A stretch of 64,000 nucleotides of DNA from an uncultured Bacteroidota bacterium (lineage in GTDB: Bacteria > Bacteroidota > Bacteroidia > Bacteroidales > P3), in assembly GCA_902762805.1 (NCBI GenBank), contig CACWPQ010000002.1:62001-126000 (forward strand), read 5' to 3'. How positions within the stretch are numbered: the stretch's first letter is position 1; each line of letters begins with the position of its first letter. This document shows, one piece after another, positions 55,143-63,858 of this stretch. The notes under the pieces are model-generated. The model saw only the letters and a list, made by a program, of their open reading frames with translations. It was not told the DNA's origin and made no database searches. The position numbers and the translations under genes were made by a program.

Positions 55143-57081
55143 CGCCTCGATCAACCCCCATATCGAGCAGATAGCCCTCTGGCTCAAAACCGTGCCCGAA
55201 AGCCCCGGTGTCTACCAGCACCTCGACGCCGAGGGCCGCGTCATCTACGTCGGCAAAGCCCGCAACCTCCGCTCGCGCGTCATCTCCTACTTCTCCCACT
55301 ACGACGACAAGAGCGCCAAAATCAAGATGCTGGTGCGCAACATCGCCCAGACCCGCGTCACCGTCGTCGCCACCGAAATCGACGCCCTCCTCCTCGAAAA
55401 CTCGCTCATCAAGCAGTACCAGCCGCGCTACAACTCCATGCTCAAGGACGACAAATCCTACCCCTACCTCCTCATCACCGACGAACCCTTCCCGCGACTG
55501 CTCTATGTGCGCAAACACGCCGGCCTGCCGCGCGGCCAGTTCTTCGGCCCCTACCCCAACGGCGTCATCCTCCGCCAGCTGCAGGACATCATCCGCCAGC
55601 TCTTCCGCTACCGCACCTGCAACACCATGGGCAAACGCCCCTGCATGAAGCACCAGATAGGCCTCTGCGCAGCCCCCTGCGCCGGACTGCAGAGCCGCGA
55701 GGAGTACCTTCAAACATTCGACAACATACGCCGCATCCTCCGCGGCGACTTCGACGACATCCTCGCCAGCCTCAAGGCCGAAATGCTCGCCCTGGCCGAC
55801 GAACTGCGCTTCGAGGAGGCCGAGGCCGTCAAACGCCGCATACGCCTCCTCGAGGAGTACCAGAGCCGCTCCACCGTCGTCGGCGCCAACGTGCGCGACG
55901 TCGACGTCGTCTCCATCCTCAGCGACGAGCGCTACGCCTGGGTCAACTTCATGCGCATACGCAACGGCGCCATCATCTACAGCTTCAGCAACGAGGTGCG
56001 CAAACAGCTCGACGAGACCGACGCCGAGCTCCTCGCCACCCTCATCCCACAGTTCCACCAGCAGACCCAAAGCACCGCCACCGAGGTCGTCCTCCCCATC
56101 CCCGTGCCCGACCTGCCGCCCGACTACCTGCAGCAGAACACAGCCCCCCGCGGCGACCGCCGGCGGCTGCTCGAGCTCTCGCTCCGCAACGTCGAGGCCT
56201 ACCGCAAGCAGTGCACCCACCAGCGCGCCCTCACCGCCGGCGAGGCCGCGCCCCAGGCCCTCAAGCAGCTCGAGCGTCTCCAGGCGCTCCTCTCGCTCCC
56301 CAAGCCCCCCATGGAAATCGAATGCTTCGACAACAGCAACATCCAGGGCGCCTACCCCGTCGCCGGAATGGTCCGCTTCTCCGCCGGCAAACCCAACCGC
56401 AAGGAATACCGCAAATTCAACATCAAAGGCACGGCGAACCTCCGACCTCCGACCTCCGACCTCCGCATCAACGACGACTACGCCTCCATGGCCGAGGTCA
56501 TCGAGCGCCGCTACCGTCGCCTGCGCGACGAAGGACAGCCGATGCCCGACCTCCTCATCGTCGACGGCGGCGAGGGACAGATGGAGATGGCGCGCCGCGT
56601 CCTCCGCGACCAGCTCCAACTCCCCATCCCCATCGCCGGCCTCGCCAAAGACGACCGCCACCGCACCAGCCGACTCCTGGTGTATAGTGGCCAGTGGCCA
56701 GTGGCCAGTGGCCAGTTGGCTGACGCAGAAACAAATCCACTGGCCACTGACCACCAACCACTGACCACTGACCACTGGCCACTGGCCACTATAAAAACCG
56801 TCCAACTCAAGCCCACCGACCCACTCTTCCACCTCCTCGAACAAATCCAGAACGAGGTCCACCGCTTCGCCATCACCTTCCACAAGGACAAACGATCGCG
56901 CGCCACCTTCCGCACCTCGCTCACCGACATCCCCGGCATCGGCCCACAAACCGCACGCGACCTCCTGCTGCGCTTCGGCAGCGTCAAGCAAATCGCACGC
57001 CTGACCGAGGCCGACCTCGCCGACGCCGTCGGCCCAGCCAAAGCCAAACTGATTTTCAACCACTTAAACAAAACCAACTAG
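55135..57081 (+). CDS. uvrC: UvrABC system endonuclease subunit UvrC with two repeat-encoded inserts
   Basis: UvrC makes both incisions in nucleotide excision repair. The 648-residue enzyme has the GIY-YIG domain (PGVYQHLDAEGRVIYVGKAR), the Cys-rich patch (YRTCNTMGKRPCMKHQIGLC), the UVR helix pair, the RNase H-like nuclease (IECFDNSNIQGAYPVAGMV, DLLIVDGGEGQ, HRFAITFHKDKRS) and a C-terminal HhH domain (IPGIGPQTARDLL). Residues 435-445 (ANLRPPTSDLR) and 517-554 (SGQWPVASGQLAD...) are heptamer-encoded. The second lies between two strictly conserved motifs. The start is a TTG overlapping gldH by 8 bp. Confidence 0.94.
   Translation: MIDASINPHIEQIALWLKTVPESPGVYQHLDAEGRVIYVGKARNLRSRVISYFSHYDDKSAKIKMLVRNIAQTRVTVVATEIDALLLENSLIKQYQPRYNSMLKDDKSYPYLLITDEPFPRLLYVRKHAGLPRGQFFGPYPNGVILRQLQDIIRQLFRYRTCNTMGKRPCMKHQIGLCAAPCAGLQSREEYLQTFDNIRRILRGDFDDILASLKAEMLALADELRFEEAEAVKRRIRLLEEYQSRSTVVGANVRDVDVVSILSDERYAWVNFMRIRNGAIIYSFSNEVRKQLDETDAELLATLIPQFHQQTQSTATEVVLPIPVPDLPPDYLQQNTAPRGDRRRLLELSLRNVEAYRKQCTHQRALTAGEAAPQALKQLERLQALLSLPKPPMEIECFDNSNIQGAYPVAGMVRFSAGKPNRKEYRKFNIKGTANLRPPTSDLRINDDYASMAEVIERRYRRLRDEGQPMPDLLIVDGGEGQMEMARRVLRDQLQLPIPIAGLAKDDRHRTSRLLVYSGQWPVASGQLADAETNPLATDHQPLTTDHWPLATIKTVQLKPTDPLFHLLEQIQNEVHRFAITFHKDKRSRATFRTSLTDIPGIGPQTARDLLLRFGSVKQIARLTEADLADAVGPAKAKLIFNHLNKTN
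56437..56466 (+). repeat. Translated CCTCCGA heptamers in uvrC (insert 1)
   Basis: Three and a half copies of CCTCCGA encode LRPPTSDLR between NIKG and DDYASM, where homologues have only a few residues. Confidence 0.85.
56683..56794 (+). repeat. Translated heptamer inverted repeat with GGCTGACG core in uvrC (insert 2)
   Basis: The left arm is TATAGTGGCCAGTGGCCAGT and further GTGGCCA heptamers. The right arm is CCACTGA heptamers ending CCACTGGCCACTATA. The arms are near-perfect reverse complements. The core reads CAGTTGGCTGACGCAG. The whole is 112 bases, open in frame, and adds about 37 residues. Confidence 0.9.
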
Positions 57082-57090
57082 CCACTTCTA

Positions 57091-57187
57091 CCCATCGATG
57101 GGAAAATAGGGGAAAATAGGGGAAAATAGGGGAAAGGGCCGAACAATTCCCCTAGAGAGTCCCTACCGTTCCCCTAGAGAACCCCTC
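57091..57187 (+). repeat. Dispersed element: CCCATCGATGGG palindrome plus 11-bp C-rich units (copy 3)
   Basis: CCCATCGATGGG is followed by three GGAAAATAGG units, AAAGGGCCGAACAATT and then CCCCTAGAGAG, TCCCTACCGTT, CCCCTAGAGAA and CCCCTCCGG, again at 11-base steps. It lies between the convergent uvrC and hflX genes. Confidence 0.9.
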
Positions 57188-57191
57188 CGGA

Positions 57192-58307
57192 CTAGTAGAG
57201 GAAATTGTTGTAAGGGTAGCGGATGGCGTGGATGGTGGATACGTGGTTGTAAATCAAGTCCCTGAAAGCCTCCATGTGGGTGCGCTCAGTGGCGGAGATA
57301 AATATGTGGTCCTCCTCGCCCATGTGGTTGGGTAGTGCCTCCAACCGGTCTATCTTGTTGTACACCACCACCGTGGGTTTGTCGGCAGCGCCTATCTCAT
57401 CGAGGGTGAGGCGCACGGAAGCCATCTGCTCCTCGTAGTCGGGATGCGAGGCGTCGACGACATGGAGCAGCAAGTCAGCCTCCACCACCTCGTCCAGCGT
57501 GCTCTTGAAACTCTCCACCAGCTGCGTGGGCAGCTTGCGGATGAAGCCCACGGTGTCCGTCAGCAGGAAGGGGAGGTTGCCGATGACCACCTTGCGGACG
57601 GTGGTGTCGAGGGTGGCGAAGAGTTTGTTTTCAGCGAAAACGTCGCTCTTCGACAACACGTTCATCAGAGTCGATTTGCCCACATTGGTGTAGCCCACCA
57701 GCGCCACACGCACAAGGCTTTCGCGGTTTTTGCGCTGGAGGGTCTTCTGCTTGTCGATGGAGGCGAGCTGCTGTTTGAGGAGCGAAATCTTCTCTTTGAT
57801 GAGGCGGCGGTCGGTCTCTATCTGTGTCTCGCCGGGTCCGCGCATGCCGATGCCGCCGCGCTGGCGCTCGAGGTGGGTCCACATTCGCGTCAGCCGCGGG
57901 AGCATGTACTGGAGCTGTGCCAGTTCGACCTGCGTTTTGGCGATAGAGGTTCGGGCGCGCTTGGCGAAGATGTCGAGGATGAGGGTGGTGCGGTCCAGGA
58001 TGCGGCATTCGAGGGCCTTTTCAAGGTTGCGCAGCTGCGCGGGCGAAAGCTCGTCGTCGAAGATGACGAAGTCGGCCTCCAATGCCTGCTTGTATTCCTT
58101 GACCTCCTCGAGCTTTCCGCTTCCGATGTAGGTGCGTGTGTCGGGGCGTTCGAGGCGCTGGATGACCTTTTTCATGCACACCCCGCCGGCGGTCTGGAGC
58201 AGGAACTCCAGTTCGGCCAGATATTCCTCGGTGCGCTCGATGGTCTGCATCCCCGGGCATACGGCCACAAGGATGGCGCGCTCATAGATGTCGGTTTGCG
58301 GATTCAT
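57192..58307 (-). CDS. hflX: GTPase HflX
   Basis: HflX binds the 50S subunit and splits stalled or hibernating ribosomes. The 371-residue protein has an N-terminal ribosome-binding domain (ELEFLLQTAGGVCMKKVIQR, YIGSGKLEEVKEY), the Gly-rich linker RQRGGIGMRGPGETQIETDR, and the G domain (Walker A VGYTNVGKSTLMN, FATLDTT, LTDTVGFIRKLP, VYNKIDRLE). The C-terminal extension is short. Its 5' end overlaps the GT4 3' end by 26 bp. Confidence 0.95.
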   Translation of the reverse strand: MNPQTDIYERAILVAVCPGMQTIERTEEYLAELEFLLQTAGGVCMKKVIQRLERPDTRTYIGSGKLEEVKEYKQALEADFVIFDDELSPAQLRNLEKALECRILDRTTLILDIFAKRARTSIAKTQVELAQLQYMLPRLTRMWTHLERQRGGIGMRGPGETQIETDRRLIKEKISLLKQQLASIDKQKTLQRKNRESLVRVALVGYTNVGKSTLMNVLSKSDVFAENKLFATLDTTVRKVVIGNLPFLLTDTVGFIRKLPTQLVESFKSTLDEVVEADLLLHVVDASHPDYEEQMASVRLTLDEIGAADKPTVVVYNKIDRLEALPNHMGEEDHIFISATERTHMEAFRDLIYNHVSTIHAIRYPYNNFLY

Positions 58308-59499
58308 GGAGGATGGATTCTAGTTGGTTGCCGATATTGTCCCAGGTGTAGTTTTGCTGCACGAAGCTGTGCGCCTCGGAGGCCATCGTAGTGCGGCGCG
58401 TGGTGTCGGCGAGGAGGGCGAGGAGGGCGTCGGCCAGCTGCTGAGCCGTGGTGCCGATGAGGAGGTGCTTGCCGTCCTCGGCGCCGAGGGTGTCGCCGGC
58501 CAGGGGGGTGGTGACGCAGGGGGTGCCCATGGCCATGGCCTCGAGCAGCTTGTTCTGCAGGCCGGACCCGATGCGCATGGGGGCGACAAAGACTTTGGCT
58601 GCCAAGTAGTAGGGGCGTATGTCGGGGACGGTGCCGGTGACGGTGACGCGGTCGCCGGCCAGTTCACGCACTGCCTTCTTGGGCGTGGCGCCTGCGAGGG
58701 TGAGGGTGGTTTCGGGCCGCCGCTCCCACACCAGGGGCATGATTTCATTGACAAGGAAGCGTGCTGCGTCGATATTGGGCTCGTACTGCATGTTTCCGCA
58801 GAAGACGAGGTCAGTGGGCTGTGAGTGTGCACTGTCCTCGTCAGCCAACTGTCCACTGACCACTGACCGCTGACTACTGAAGTAGTCGAGGTCGACGCCG
58901 TTGGGCACGACGCGTATGTTGTCGCTCTGGCGGTGGGGTATCGCGTCGCGGTCGGCCTCGGAGATGATGGTGAGGCGGTCGAAAATGCGCATGGCTTTGT
59001 ATTCAGCCGAGCGGAGCATCTTGAATTCGAAGTGCAGCACATGGCGCCAGAAGCCCTTGGACTGTTCCATGCGGCGCTCGGTGTTGAGGGAGAGGGCGTC
59101 CTGGAAGTCCATCACTTTGGGGTAGTCGGCGCGTGCAACGAGGGGCATGGTGCGCACCATCTGGCTGTAGATGACGTCGGGGTCGACCTGCGAGATGAAC
59201 TGTTTGCAGGCGCGGCGGGCGCGCTGCGAGTCCCAGTAGCCGAGTTGTAGGCTTTTGGTGCAGAGGTAGTTGCGGAGCACGTTCTTGTAGCTGACCCAGC
59301 GGGGCGGGTTGACGATGCGGATTTCCTTGCAATAGGGTTCGAGGGCTGCGCGGTGCTCGTCGCTGACGCGCTGGTGGCTGACGGCGAAGAGGTATACCTC
59401 GTTGCGCTTGGCGAGCTGGACGATTTGATGGTAGGCGCGCAGCTTGTCGCCTTTCTCGAGGGGATAGGGAAATCGGGGTAATACGACTAATATTTTCAT
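58282..59499 (-). CDS. Family 4 glycosyltransferase with repeat insert
   Basis: The 405-residue enzyme has a GT-B fold: an N-terminal domain starting ILVVLPRFPYPLEKGDKLRA, VVPNGVDLDYF at the hinge, CGNMQYEPNIDAARFLVNEI, and the sugar-nucleotide site APMRIGSGLQNKLLEAMAMG with TPLAGDTLGAEDG. It resembles the TIGR03087-type transferases of exopolysaccharide clusters. Residues 208-229 (SSQRSVVSGQLADEDSAHSQ and on) are a heptamer-encoded insert between DYF and DLVFCGN, where homologues have a short linker. Acceptor unknown. Confidence 0.92.
   Translation of the reverse strand: MKILVVLPRFPYPLEKGDKLRAYHQIVQLAKRNEVYLFAVSHQRVSDEHRAALEPYCKEIRIVNPPRWVSYKNVLRNYLCTKSLQLGYWDSQRARRACKQFISQVDPDVIYSQMVRTMPLVARADYPKVMDFQDALSLNTERRMEQSKGFWRHVLHFEFKMLRSAEYKAMRIFDRLTIISEADRDAIPHRQSDNIRVVPNGVDLDYFSSQRSVVSGQLADEDSAHSQPTDLVFCGNMQYEPNIDAARFLVNEIMPLVWERRPETTLTLAGATPKKAVRELAGDRVTVTGTVPDIRPYYLAAKVFVAPMRIGSGLQNKLLEAMAMGTPCVTTPLAGDTLGAEDGKHLLIGTTAQQLADALLALLADTTRRTTMASEAHSFVQQNYTWDNIGNQLESILHESANRHL
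58809..58883 (-). repeat. Translated heptamer element with GGCTGACG core in the GT4 gene
   Basis: The coding strand reads GGTCAGTGGTCAGTGGACAG, TTGGCTGACGAGGACAGTG and ends in a CCCACTGACC arm. CAGTTGGCTGACG is identical to the core in uvrC and is read in the same frame (SGQLAD). Confidence 0.85.
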
Positions 59500-59532
59500 G
59501 AGTGGTCAGTGTTTAGTGGTCGGTGGTCAAAA
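59500..59532. repeat. GTGGTCA heptamer-type run between GT4 and the gyrA/parC-type gene
   Basis: AGTGGTCAGTGTTTAGTGGT followed by CGGTGGTC forms an imperfect run of the GTGGTCA class just before the GT4 start codon. Confidence 0.6.
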
Positions 59533-62154
59533 GAGTTGCGTTTGGGTGCCTTCGGCGAAGCCCATGCGGTCGTCGGGGATTGCTTGATTGTCTGCTTGCA
59601 TGATTGCTTGAGTGTCGTCGTCAGAGGGATTGGGTTCGGGGTCGGGCTTGAGGGGGGCGAGCCAGTTGAAGCTGTCGACGTCGAAGGTGGTGATGCGTTT
59701 GCCTTTAGCCTTGTGGCTCTTGACGCCGATGAATTCTTCGACGTCGATGATTTCGGAGGGTATCTTTTTTCCGCTGTCGGGGTTGTAGACCACTTCGAGG
59801 CGTGGGTAGTAGTCCATGCAGATGGAGATGAGGGAGGAGCCGTCGGGGTCGAGGAAGGGTATTTTGCGGTCGGAGGGTTCGGGGACGAAGCGCTTGAGGT
59901 AGGGGTGTCCGTCGGGGGAGCGGTAGAGGGCTGTGAGGATGGCGTCGGGGGAGAACTTGCGGAGTTCGATGAGGTCGTCGTCGTAGTGGTTGGCGAGGTC
60001 GAAGGTGGTGGTGCGGTAGATGGCGGACTGTGTGACGGCGAGTATCTTGTCGGAGCCGCGGAATTCGCCGAGGTAGCGGCCGGCCTCGTTTACATTGAGG
60101 CGCTTGACGCTCTCGTCGAACCATATCTTGCGGGCGGAGAGGGTGGAGATGCCTTCGTCTTTGAGGTTGATGGAGCGGACGGCGTTGCGGGTGAGGATGT
60201 TGCCCATGGACTGGCGGCCTTTGATGGCGAGGGTCTTGAAGTCGAAATCGAAGGAGGTCTTCTTGAGCTTGGGCTTCGACACGTGGTGCACCGTAACCAC
60301 CTCCGCCTCCCCGTTGGGATTGGCGGTGAAGTAGAGCACCTTCGAATTCTTCGTGCCCTTGGTGAGGGGATAGTCGCGGTCGCGGGTGATGGAGGTAACG
60401 TTGAACCGCTTGACAAAAACATAACCCTGCAACCCGTCGCGGTATATCATATTATATACAGTGCGTTCGTCGCGCTTGCGGAATACGGAGATGAAGAGTA
60501 TCTCGGGGCAGTTTTGTGAGCCGACGAAGCCTTTTTCCTGCACTTTGGTGACGACGAAGGTGCCGTCGCGGCGGAAGGCGATGATGTCGTCGAGGCGAGA
60601 GCATTCGCAGGCGACCTCGACGCCTTCCTCGCGCTTGAGGCCCCAGCCGGCGAAGCCGGTGGAGTAGTTGACGTAGAGTTTCTCGTTGGCGAGGGCGACG
60701 GAGGTGGATTCGATGTCTTCGAAGGAGCGAATCTCGGTGCGGCGCTCGCGGCCTTTACCAAATTTTTTGAGGATGCCTTCGAAGTAGCGGATGGCGTAGT
60801 CGGTGAGGTGGGCGAGGTGGTTTTTGACCTCGTCGATGGTCATTTCGATGGATTCGATCTCTTCCTCGGCGCGTTTGATGTCGAATTTGGAAATTTTGCG
60901 GACGGGTTTTTCGGTGAGTTTGAGGATGTCGTCGCGTGTGATGTCGCGTTTGAAGTGCTTCTTGTAGGGGCCGAAGGCGCGGTGCATGTCGTCGACCTGT
61001 TCGTCCCACGAGAGGCTGTCGCGCTTTTCCATCTTCTTGTAGATGCCTTTTTCGAAGAATATTTTTTCGAGGGAGACCCAGTGCCAGCGGTCTTCGAGTT
61101 CGGCGAGCTGTATCTCTAGCTCCTGGCGCAGGAGGTCGCGGGTGCGGAAGGTGTTGTGGCGCAGGATGTCGGAGGCGGTCATGAAGACGGGTTTGTCGTC
61201 GACGATGACGCAGGTTTGGGGGGAGAAGCTGATTTGGCAGGAGGTGAAGGCGTAGAGGGCGTCGATGGTTTGGTCGGGGGAGACGCCGGCGGGGAGGTAG
61301 ACGACGATTTCGACTTCGGCGGCGGTGTTGTCGTCGACCTTTTTGATTTTGATCTTGCCTTTTTCGTTGGCTTTGAGGATGGAGTCGATGAGGACGTCGG
61401 TGGTGACGGTGTAGGGGAGTTCGGTGATGACGATGGCTTTGCGTTTTTCGTCGTAGTGCATGCGGGCGCGGATGCGGAGGCGACCGCCGAGGGCGGCGTC
61501 GTTGTAGCGGGAGACGTCGATGAGGCCGCCGGTGGGGAAGTCGGGGTAGATTTCGAAGGGTTGCTCGTTCAGTATGTTTATGGAGGCTTCGAGGAGTTCG
61601 CAGAAGTTGTAGGGGAGGATGACGGAGGTGAGGGTGACGGCGATGCCCTTGGTGCCCTGTGCGAGGAGGAGGGGGAATTTGATGGGGAGTGAGACGGGTT
61701 CCTGCTTGCGTCCGTCGTAGGAGGGTTTCCACTGGGTGGTCTTTGGGTTGAAGACGACCTCCTTGGCGAACTTGGAGAGGCGTGCTTCGATGTAGCGTCC
61801 GGCGGCGGCATCGTCGCCGGTGAGTATGTTGCCCCAGTTGCCCTGGCAGTCGATGAGGAGGTCTTTCTGGCCGAGGTTGACGAGTGCGTCTTTGATGGAG
61901 GCGTCGCCGTGGGGGTGGTACTGCATGGTGTTGCCGACGATGTTGGCCACCTTGGTGAAGCGGCCGTCGTCGGTTTCGTCCATGGCGTGGAGGATGCGCC
62001 GCTGGACGGGCTTGAGGCCGTCGTCGATGTCGGGGACGGAGCGGTCGAGGATGACGTCGGAGGCGTAGTCGATCCAGTAGTCGCGGAACATGCCGTCGAG
62101 CGAGAGGGTGGTGCCCTGCTCGTCGGGGGTGGGGGTGGATATGTTGTCTTGCAT
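59527..62154 (-). CDS. DNA gyrase/topoisomerase IV subunit A (ParC-type)
   Basis: The 875-residue protein is a type IIA topoisomerase A subunit: SVPDIDDGLKPVQRRILHAM, the quinolone-region HPHGDASIKDALVNLGQK and the active Tyr121 in AAGRYIEARLS. It then has the tower, a coiled coil (about 400-460) and a six-bladed C-terminal domain without a clear GyrA box, so topoisomerase IV is the likelier role. The tail after about 840 is divergent and contains TQAIMQADNQAIPD, encoded by a repeat also found in the Pif1-like gene. No B subunit gene is in the window. Confidence 0.93.
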   Translation of the reverse strand: MQDNISTPTPDEQGTTLSLDGMFRDYWIDYASDVILDRSVPDIDDGLKPVQRRILHAMDETDDGRFTKVANIVGNTMQYHPHGDASIKDALVNLGQKDLLIDCQGNWGNILTGDDAAAGRYIEARLSKFAKEVVFNPKTTQWKPSYDGRKQEPVSLPIKFPLLLAQGTKGIAVTLTSVILPYNFCELLEASINILNEQPFEIYPDFPTGGLIDVSRYNDAALGGRLRIRARMHYDEKRKAIVITELPYTVTTDVLIDSILKANEKGKIKIKKVDDNTAAEVEIVVYLPAGVSPDQTIDALYAFTSCQISFSPQTCVIVDDKPVFMTASDILRHNTFRTRDLLRQELEIQLAELEDRWHWVSLEKIFFEKGIYKKMEKRDSLSWDEQVDDMHRAFGPYKKHFKRDITRDDILKLTEKPVRKISKFDIKRAEEEIESIEMTIDEVKNHLAHLTDYAIRYFEGILKKFGKGRERRTEIRSFEDIESTSVALANEKLYVNYSTGFAGWGLKREEGVEVACECSRLDDIIAFRRDGTFVVTKVQEKGFVGSQNCPEILFISVFRKRDERTVYNMIYRDGLQGYVFVKRFNVTSITRDRDYPLTKGTKNSKVLYFTANPNGEAEVVTVHHVSKPKLKKTSFDFDFKTLAIKGRQSMGNILTRNAVRSINLKDEGISTLSARKIWFDESVKRLNVNEAGRYLGEFRGSDKILAVTQSAIYRTTTFDLANHYDDDLIELRKFSPDAILTALYRSPDGHPYLKRFVPEPSDRKIPFLDPDGSSLISICMDYYPRLEVVYNPDSGKKIPSEIIDVEEFIGVKSHKAKGKRITTFDVDSFNWLAPLKPDPEPNPSDDDTQAIMQADNQAIPDDRMGFAEGTQTQLF
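59578..59610 (-). repeat. Translated repeat in the gyrA/parC-type gene tail
   Basis: The coding strand reads CAAGCAATCATGCAAGCAGA then CAATCAAGCAATC, encoding QAIMQADNQAI. It aligns codon for codon with 22473-22505. Confidence 0.7.
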
Positions 62155-62170
62155 AGGTGTTTTTGTTCGG

Positions 62171-62254
62171 GTTCTCTAGGGGGATGGTAGGGGTTCTCTA
62201 GGGTAATAGTTCGGCCCTTTCCCTTATTTTCCCACCGATGGGAAAATAGGGATA
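62171..62254 (-). repeat. Dispersed element: CCCATCGGTGGG palindrome plus 11-bp C-rich units (copy 4)
   Basis: On the minus strand TTTTCCCATCGGTGGGAAAA is followed by TAAGGGAAAGGGCCGAACTA and then ACCCTAGAGAA, CCCCTACCATC, CCCCTAGAGAA at 11-base steps. The palindrome has one mismatch. It lies between lepB and the gyrA/parC-type gene. Confidence 0.9.
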
Positions 62255-62258
62255 CTTT

Positions 62259-63809
62259 TTATTTCCGGCTGGCGGAGCGGAGGGTGCGGTTCCAGCGGAA
62301 GCCGCCGTGGTCTTTGTCGGTGGACCAGAGGACGAGGCGGGCCTTGCCGACGATGTGGTCCTCTGGGACGAAGCCCCAGAAGCGGCTGTCCTGGCTCATG
62401 TGGCGGTTGTCGCCCATCATCCAGTAGTAGTCCTGGCTGGGGGTGTAGGTGGTGGCGGGCTGGCCGTCGATGAGTATCTGGCTGCCGCGGACTTCGAGGG
62501 TGTGGCCTTCGTAGGCGGTGATGACGCGGCGGTAGAGGGGGAGGTTGTCGAGTGTGAGTTCGATTGCTTTGCCGGCGGCGGGGATGCGGACGGGGCCGTA
62601 GTTGTCGACGCTCCAGTAGAAGCCTTCGGCGTTGGGGAAGAGGGCCTGGGAGGAGTCGACGGGCATCGCGGCTTTTTCGACCGCGAGGACGGAGCTCTTG
62701 GAGGAGAGTTGCTTGGCGCCGGCGGGGGTGAGGGGGACCTGGAGGAAGATGTTGCCGGCGGGGTCGCGCTCGGCGCTGCGGAGGGCGCCGTCGATGTCCT
62801 CGAAGCGGACGCCGGCTTCGTCGAGGGCGCGCTTGGGGTTGATGCCGGCGATGAAGCCGACGTTGTAGATCACCTCGGCCTCGGTGGGCGAGTCGATGGG
62901 CTGGCCGTCGATGTGGACCACCTGGTCGATGATTTGGAGCTCTTCGCCCGGGAGGCCGATGCAGCGTTTGATGTAGTTCTCGCGCTTGTCGACGGGGCGC
63001 GTCTTGATGGCGCCGAGCGACTGGCCGTTGAGGCGGGCGGTGCCGCTGAAGACGGCCTCACGGCCGAACTCCTGCACGGCCTGGTAGTAGGTGTACTGTC
63101 CGCCGGGGAAGGCTTCGAGGATGGTGTCGCCGGCGGGGAAGTTGAAGACGACGGCGTCGTAGCGTTTCACCTTTTGGAGGCCGGGGAAGCGGTGGTAGGG
63201 CAGGTGGGGGTGGCGGATGTAGGAGGGGACGCGGCCGTCGGTGCCGACGAGGGCGTTGTGCATCAGCGGCAGCGAGAGGGGTGTCTGGATGACGCGGGGG
63301 CCGTAGGCGAGCTTGCTGACCATCAGGTGGTCGCCCACGAGGAGGCTGCGCTCCATGGAGGAGGAGGGGATCTGGTAGAGTTCGAAAACGAAGCCGCGGA
63401 TGGGGATGACGGCGATGAGGGCGAAAATGACGGCCTCGGTCCAGTCGCGGGCGGTGGAGATTTTCTCCGGGGCCTCGACGGCGGGGTTGACATACTGGTG
63501 GGCGCTCAGGCCGAGCCAGGGGAGGTAGACCGGCGGGCAGAGGATGGCGAGGAGCTGCTCCCAAAAGGAATAGCGGCGGAAGACGCGGGCCGTCTCCTGC
63601 ACCAGGAGGTAGAAGAGGAAGATATTGAGCCCCGGCACCAGCATGCCGACGACCCAGGTCCAGCCCTTGCCGCAGAGGCGCACCCATAGGATGATGTTCC
63701 AGACGGGGACGAGGGCTTTCCACGGCGCGAGGCCGGCTTTCTTGAACACAAGCCACAAGCCCCAAAGGACTGCGGCGGCGACGAGGAGGAAGAGGATGTT
63801 GTAGAGCAT
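62259..63809 (-). CDS. lepB: Signal peptidase I with N-terminal DUF5684-type membrane domain
   Basis: LepB removes signal peptides from exported proteins. The 516-residue protein begins with an extra domain of three or four membrane helices (about residues 2-105), as in many Bacteroidota. The S26 domain follows: catalytic Ser151 in YQIPSSSMERSLL, the general-base Lys281 in YIKRCIGLPGEE, and the late GDNRHMSQDSRFWGFVPEDH box. The stretch between the Lys box and the GDN box is about 170 residues, much longer than in E. coli LepB. Confidence 0.94.
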   Translation of the reverse strand: MLYNILFLLVAAAVLWGLWLVFKKAGLAPWKALVPVWNIILWVRLCGKGWTWVVGMLVPGLNIFLFYLLVQETARVFRRYSFWEQLLAILCPPVYLPWLGLSAHQYVNPAVEAPEKISTARDWTEAVIFALIAVIPIRGFVFELYQIPSSSMERSLLVGDHLMVSKLAYGPRVIQTPLSLPLMHNALVGTDGRVPSYIRHPHLPYHRFPGLQKVKRYDAVVFNFPAGDTILEAFPGGQYTYYQAVQEFGREAVFSGTARLNGQSLGAIKTRPVDKRENYIKRCIGLPGEELQIIDQVVHIDGQPIDSPTEAEVIYNVGFIAGINPKRALDEAGVRFEDIDGALRSAERDPAGNIFLQVPLTPAGAKQLSSKSSVLAVEKAAMPVDSSQALFPNAEGFYWSVDNYGPVRIPAAGKAIELTLDNLPLYRRVITAYEGHTLEVRGSQILIDGQPATTYTPSQDYYWMMGDNRHMSQDSRFWGFVPEDHIVGKARLVLWSTDKDHGGFRWNRTLRSASRK

Positions 63810-63858
63810 TTATTTTTTGAATTTTGAGTTTTGATTTTTGATTTTTGAGTTTAATAAC
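63806..63858. repeat. TTTTTGA/TTTTGAG heptamer-type array
   Basis: TTTTGAA, TTTTGAG, TTTTGAT and TTTTTGA words fill the gap between lepB and the next gene. ACTGGCCACTGA at its edge belongs to the GTGGCCA class and is translated (SVASY). Confidence 0.65.

Noticed and set aside
59527..62154. Assigning the topoisomerase A subunit firmly as gyrA
   Set aside because: The C-terminal domain lacks a clear GyrA box and no B subunit is nearby, so a ParC-type role is at least as likely. No symbol is given.
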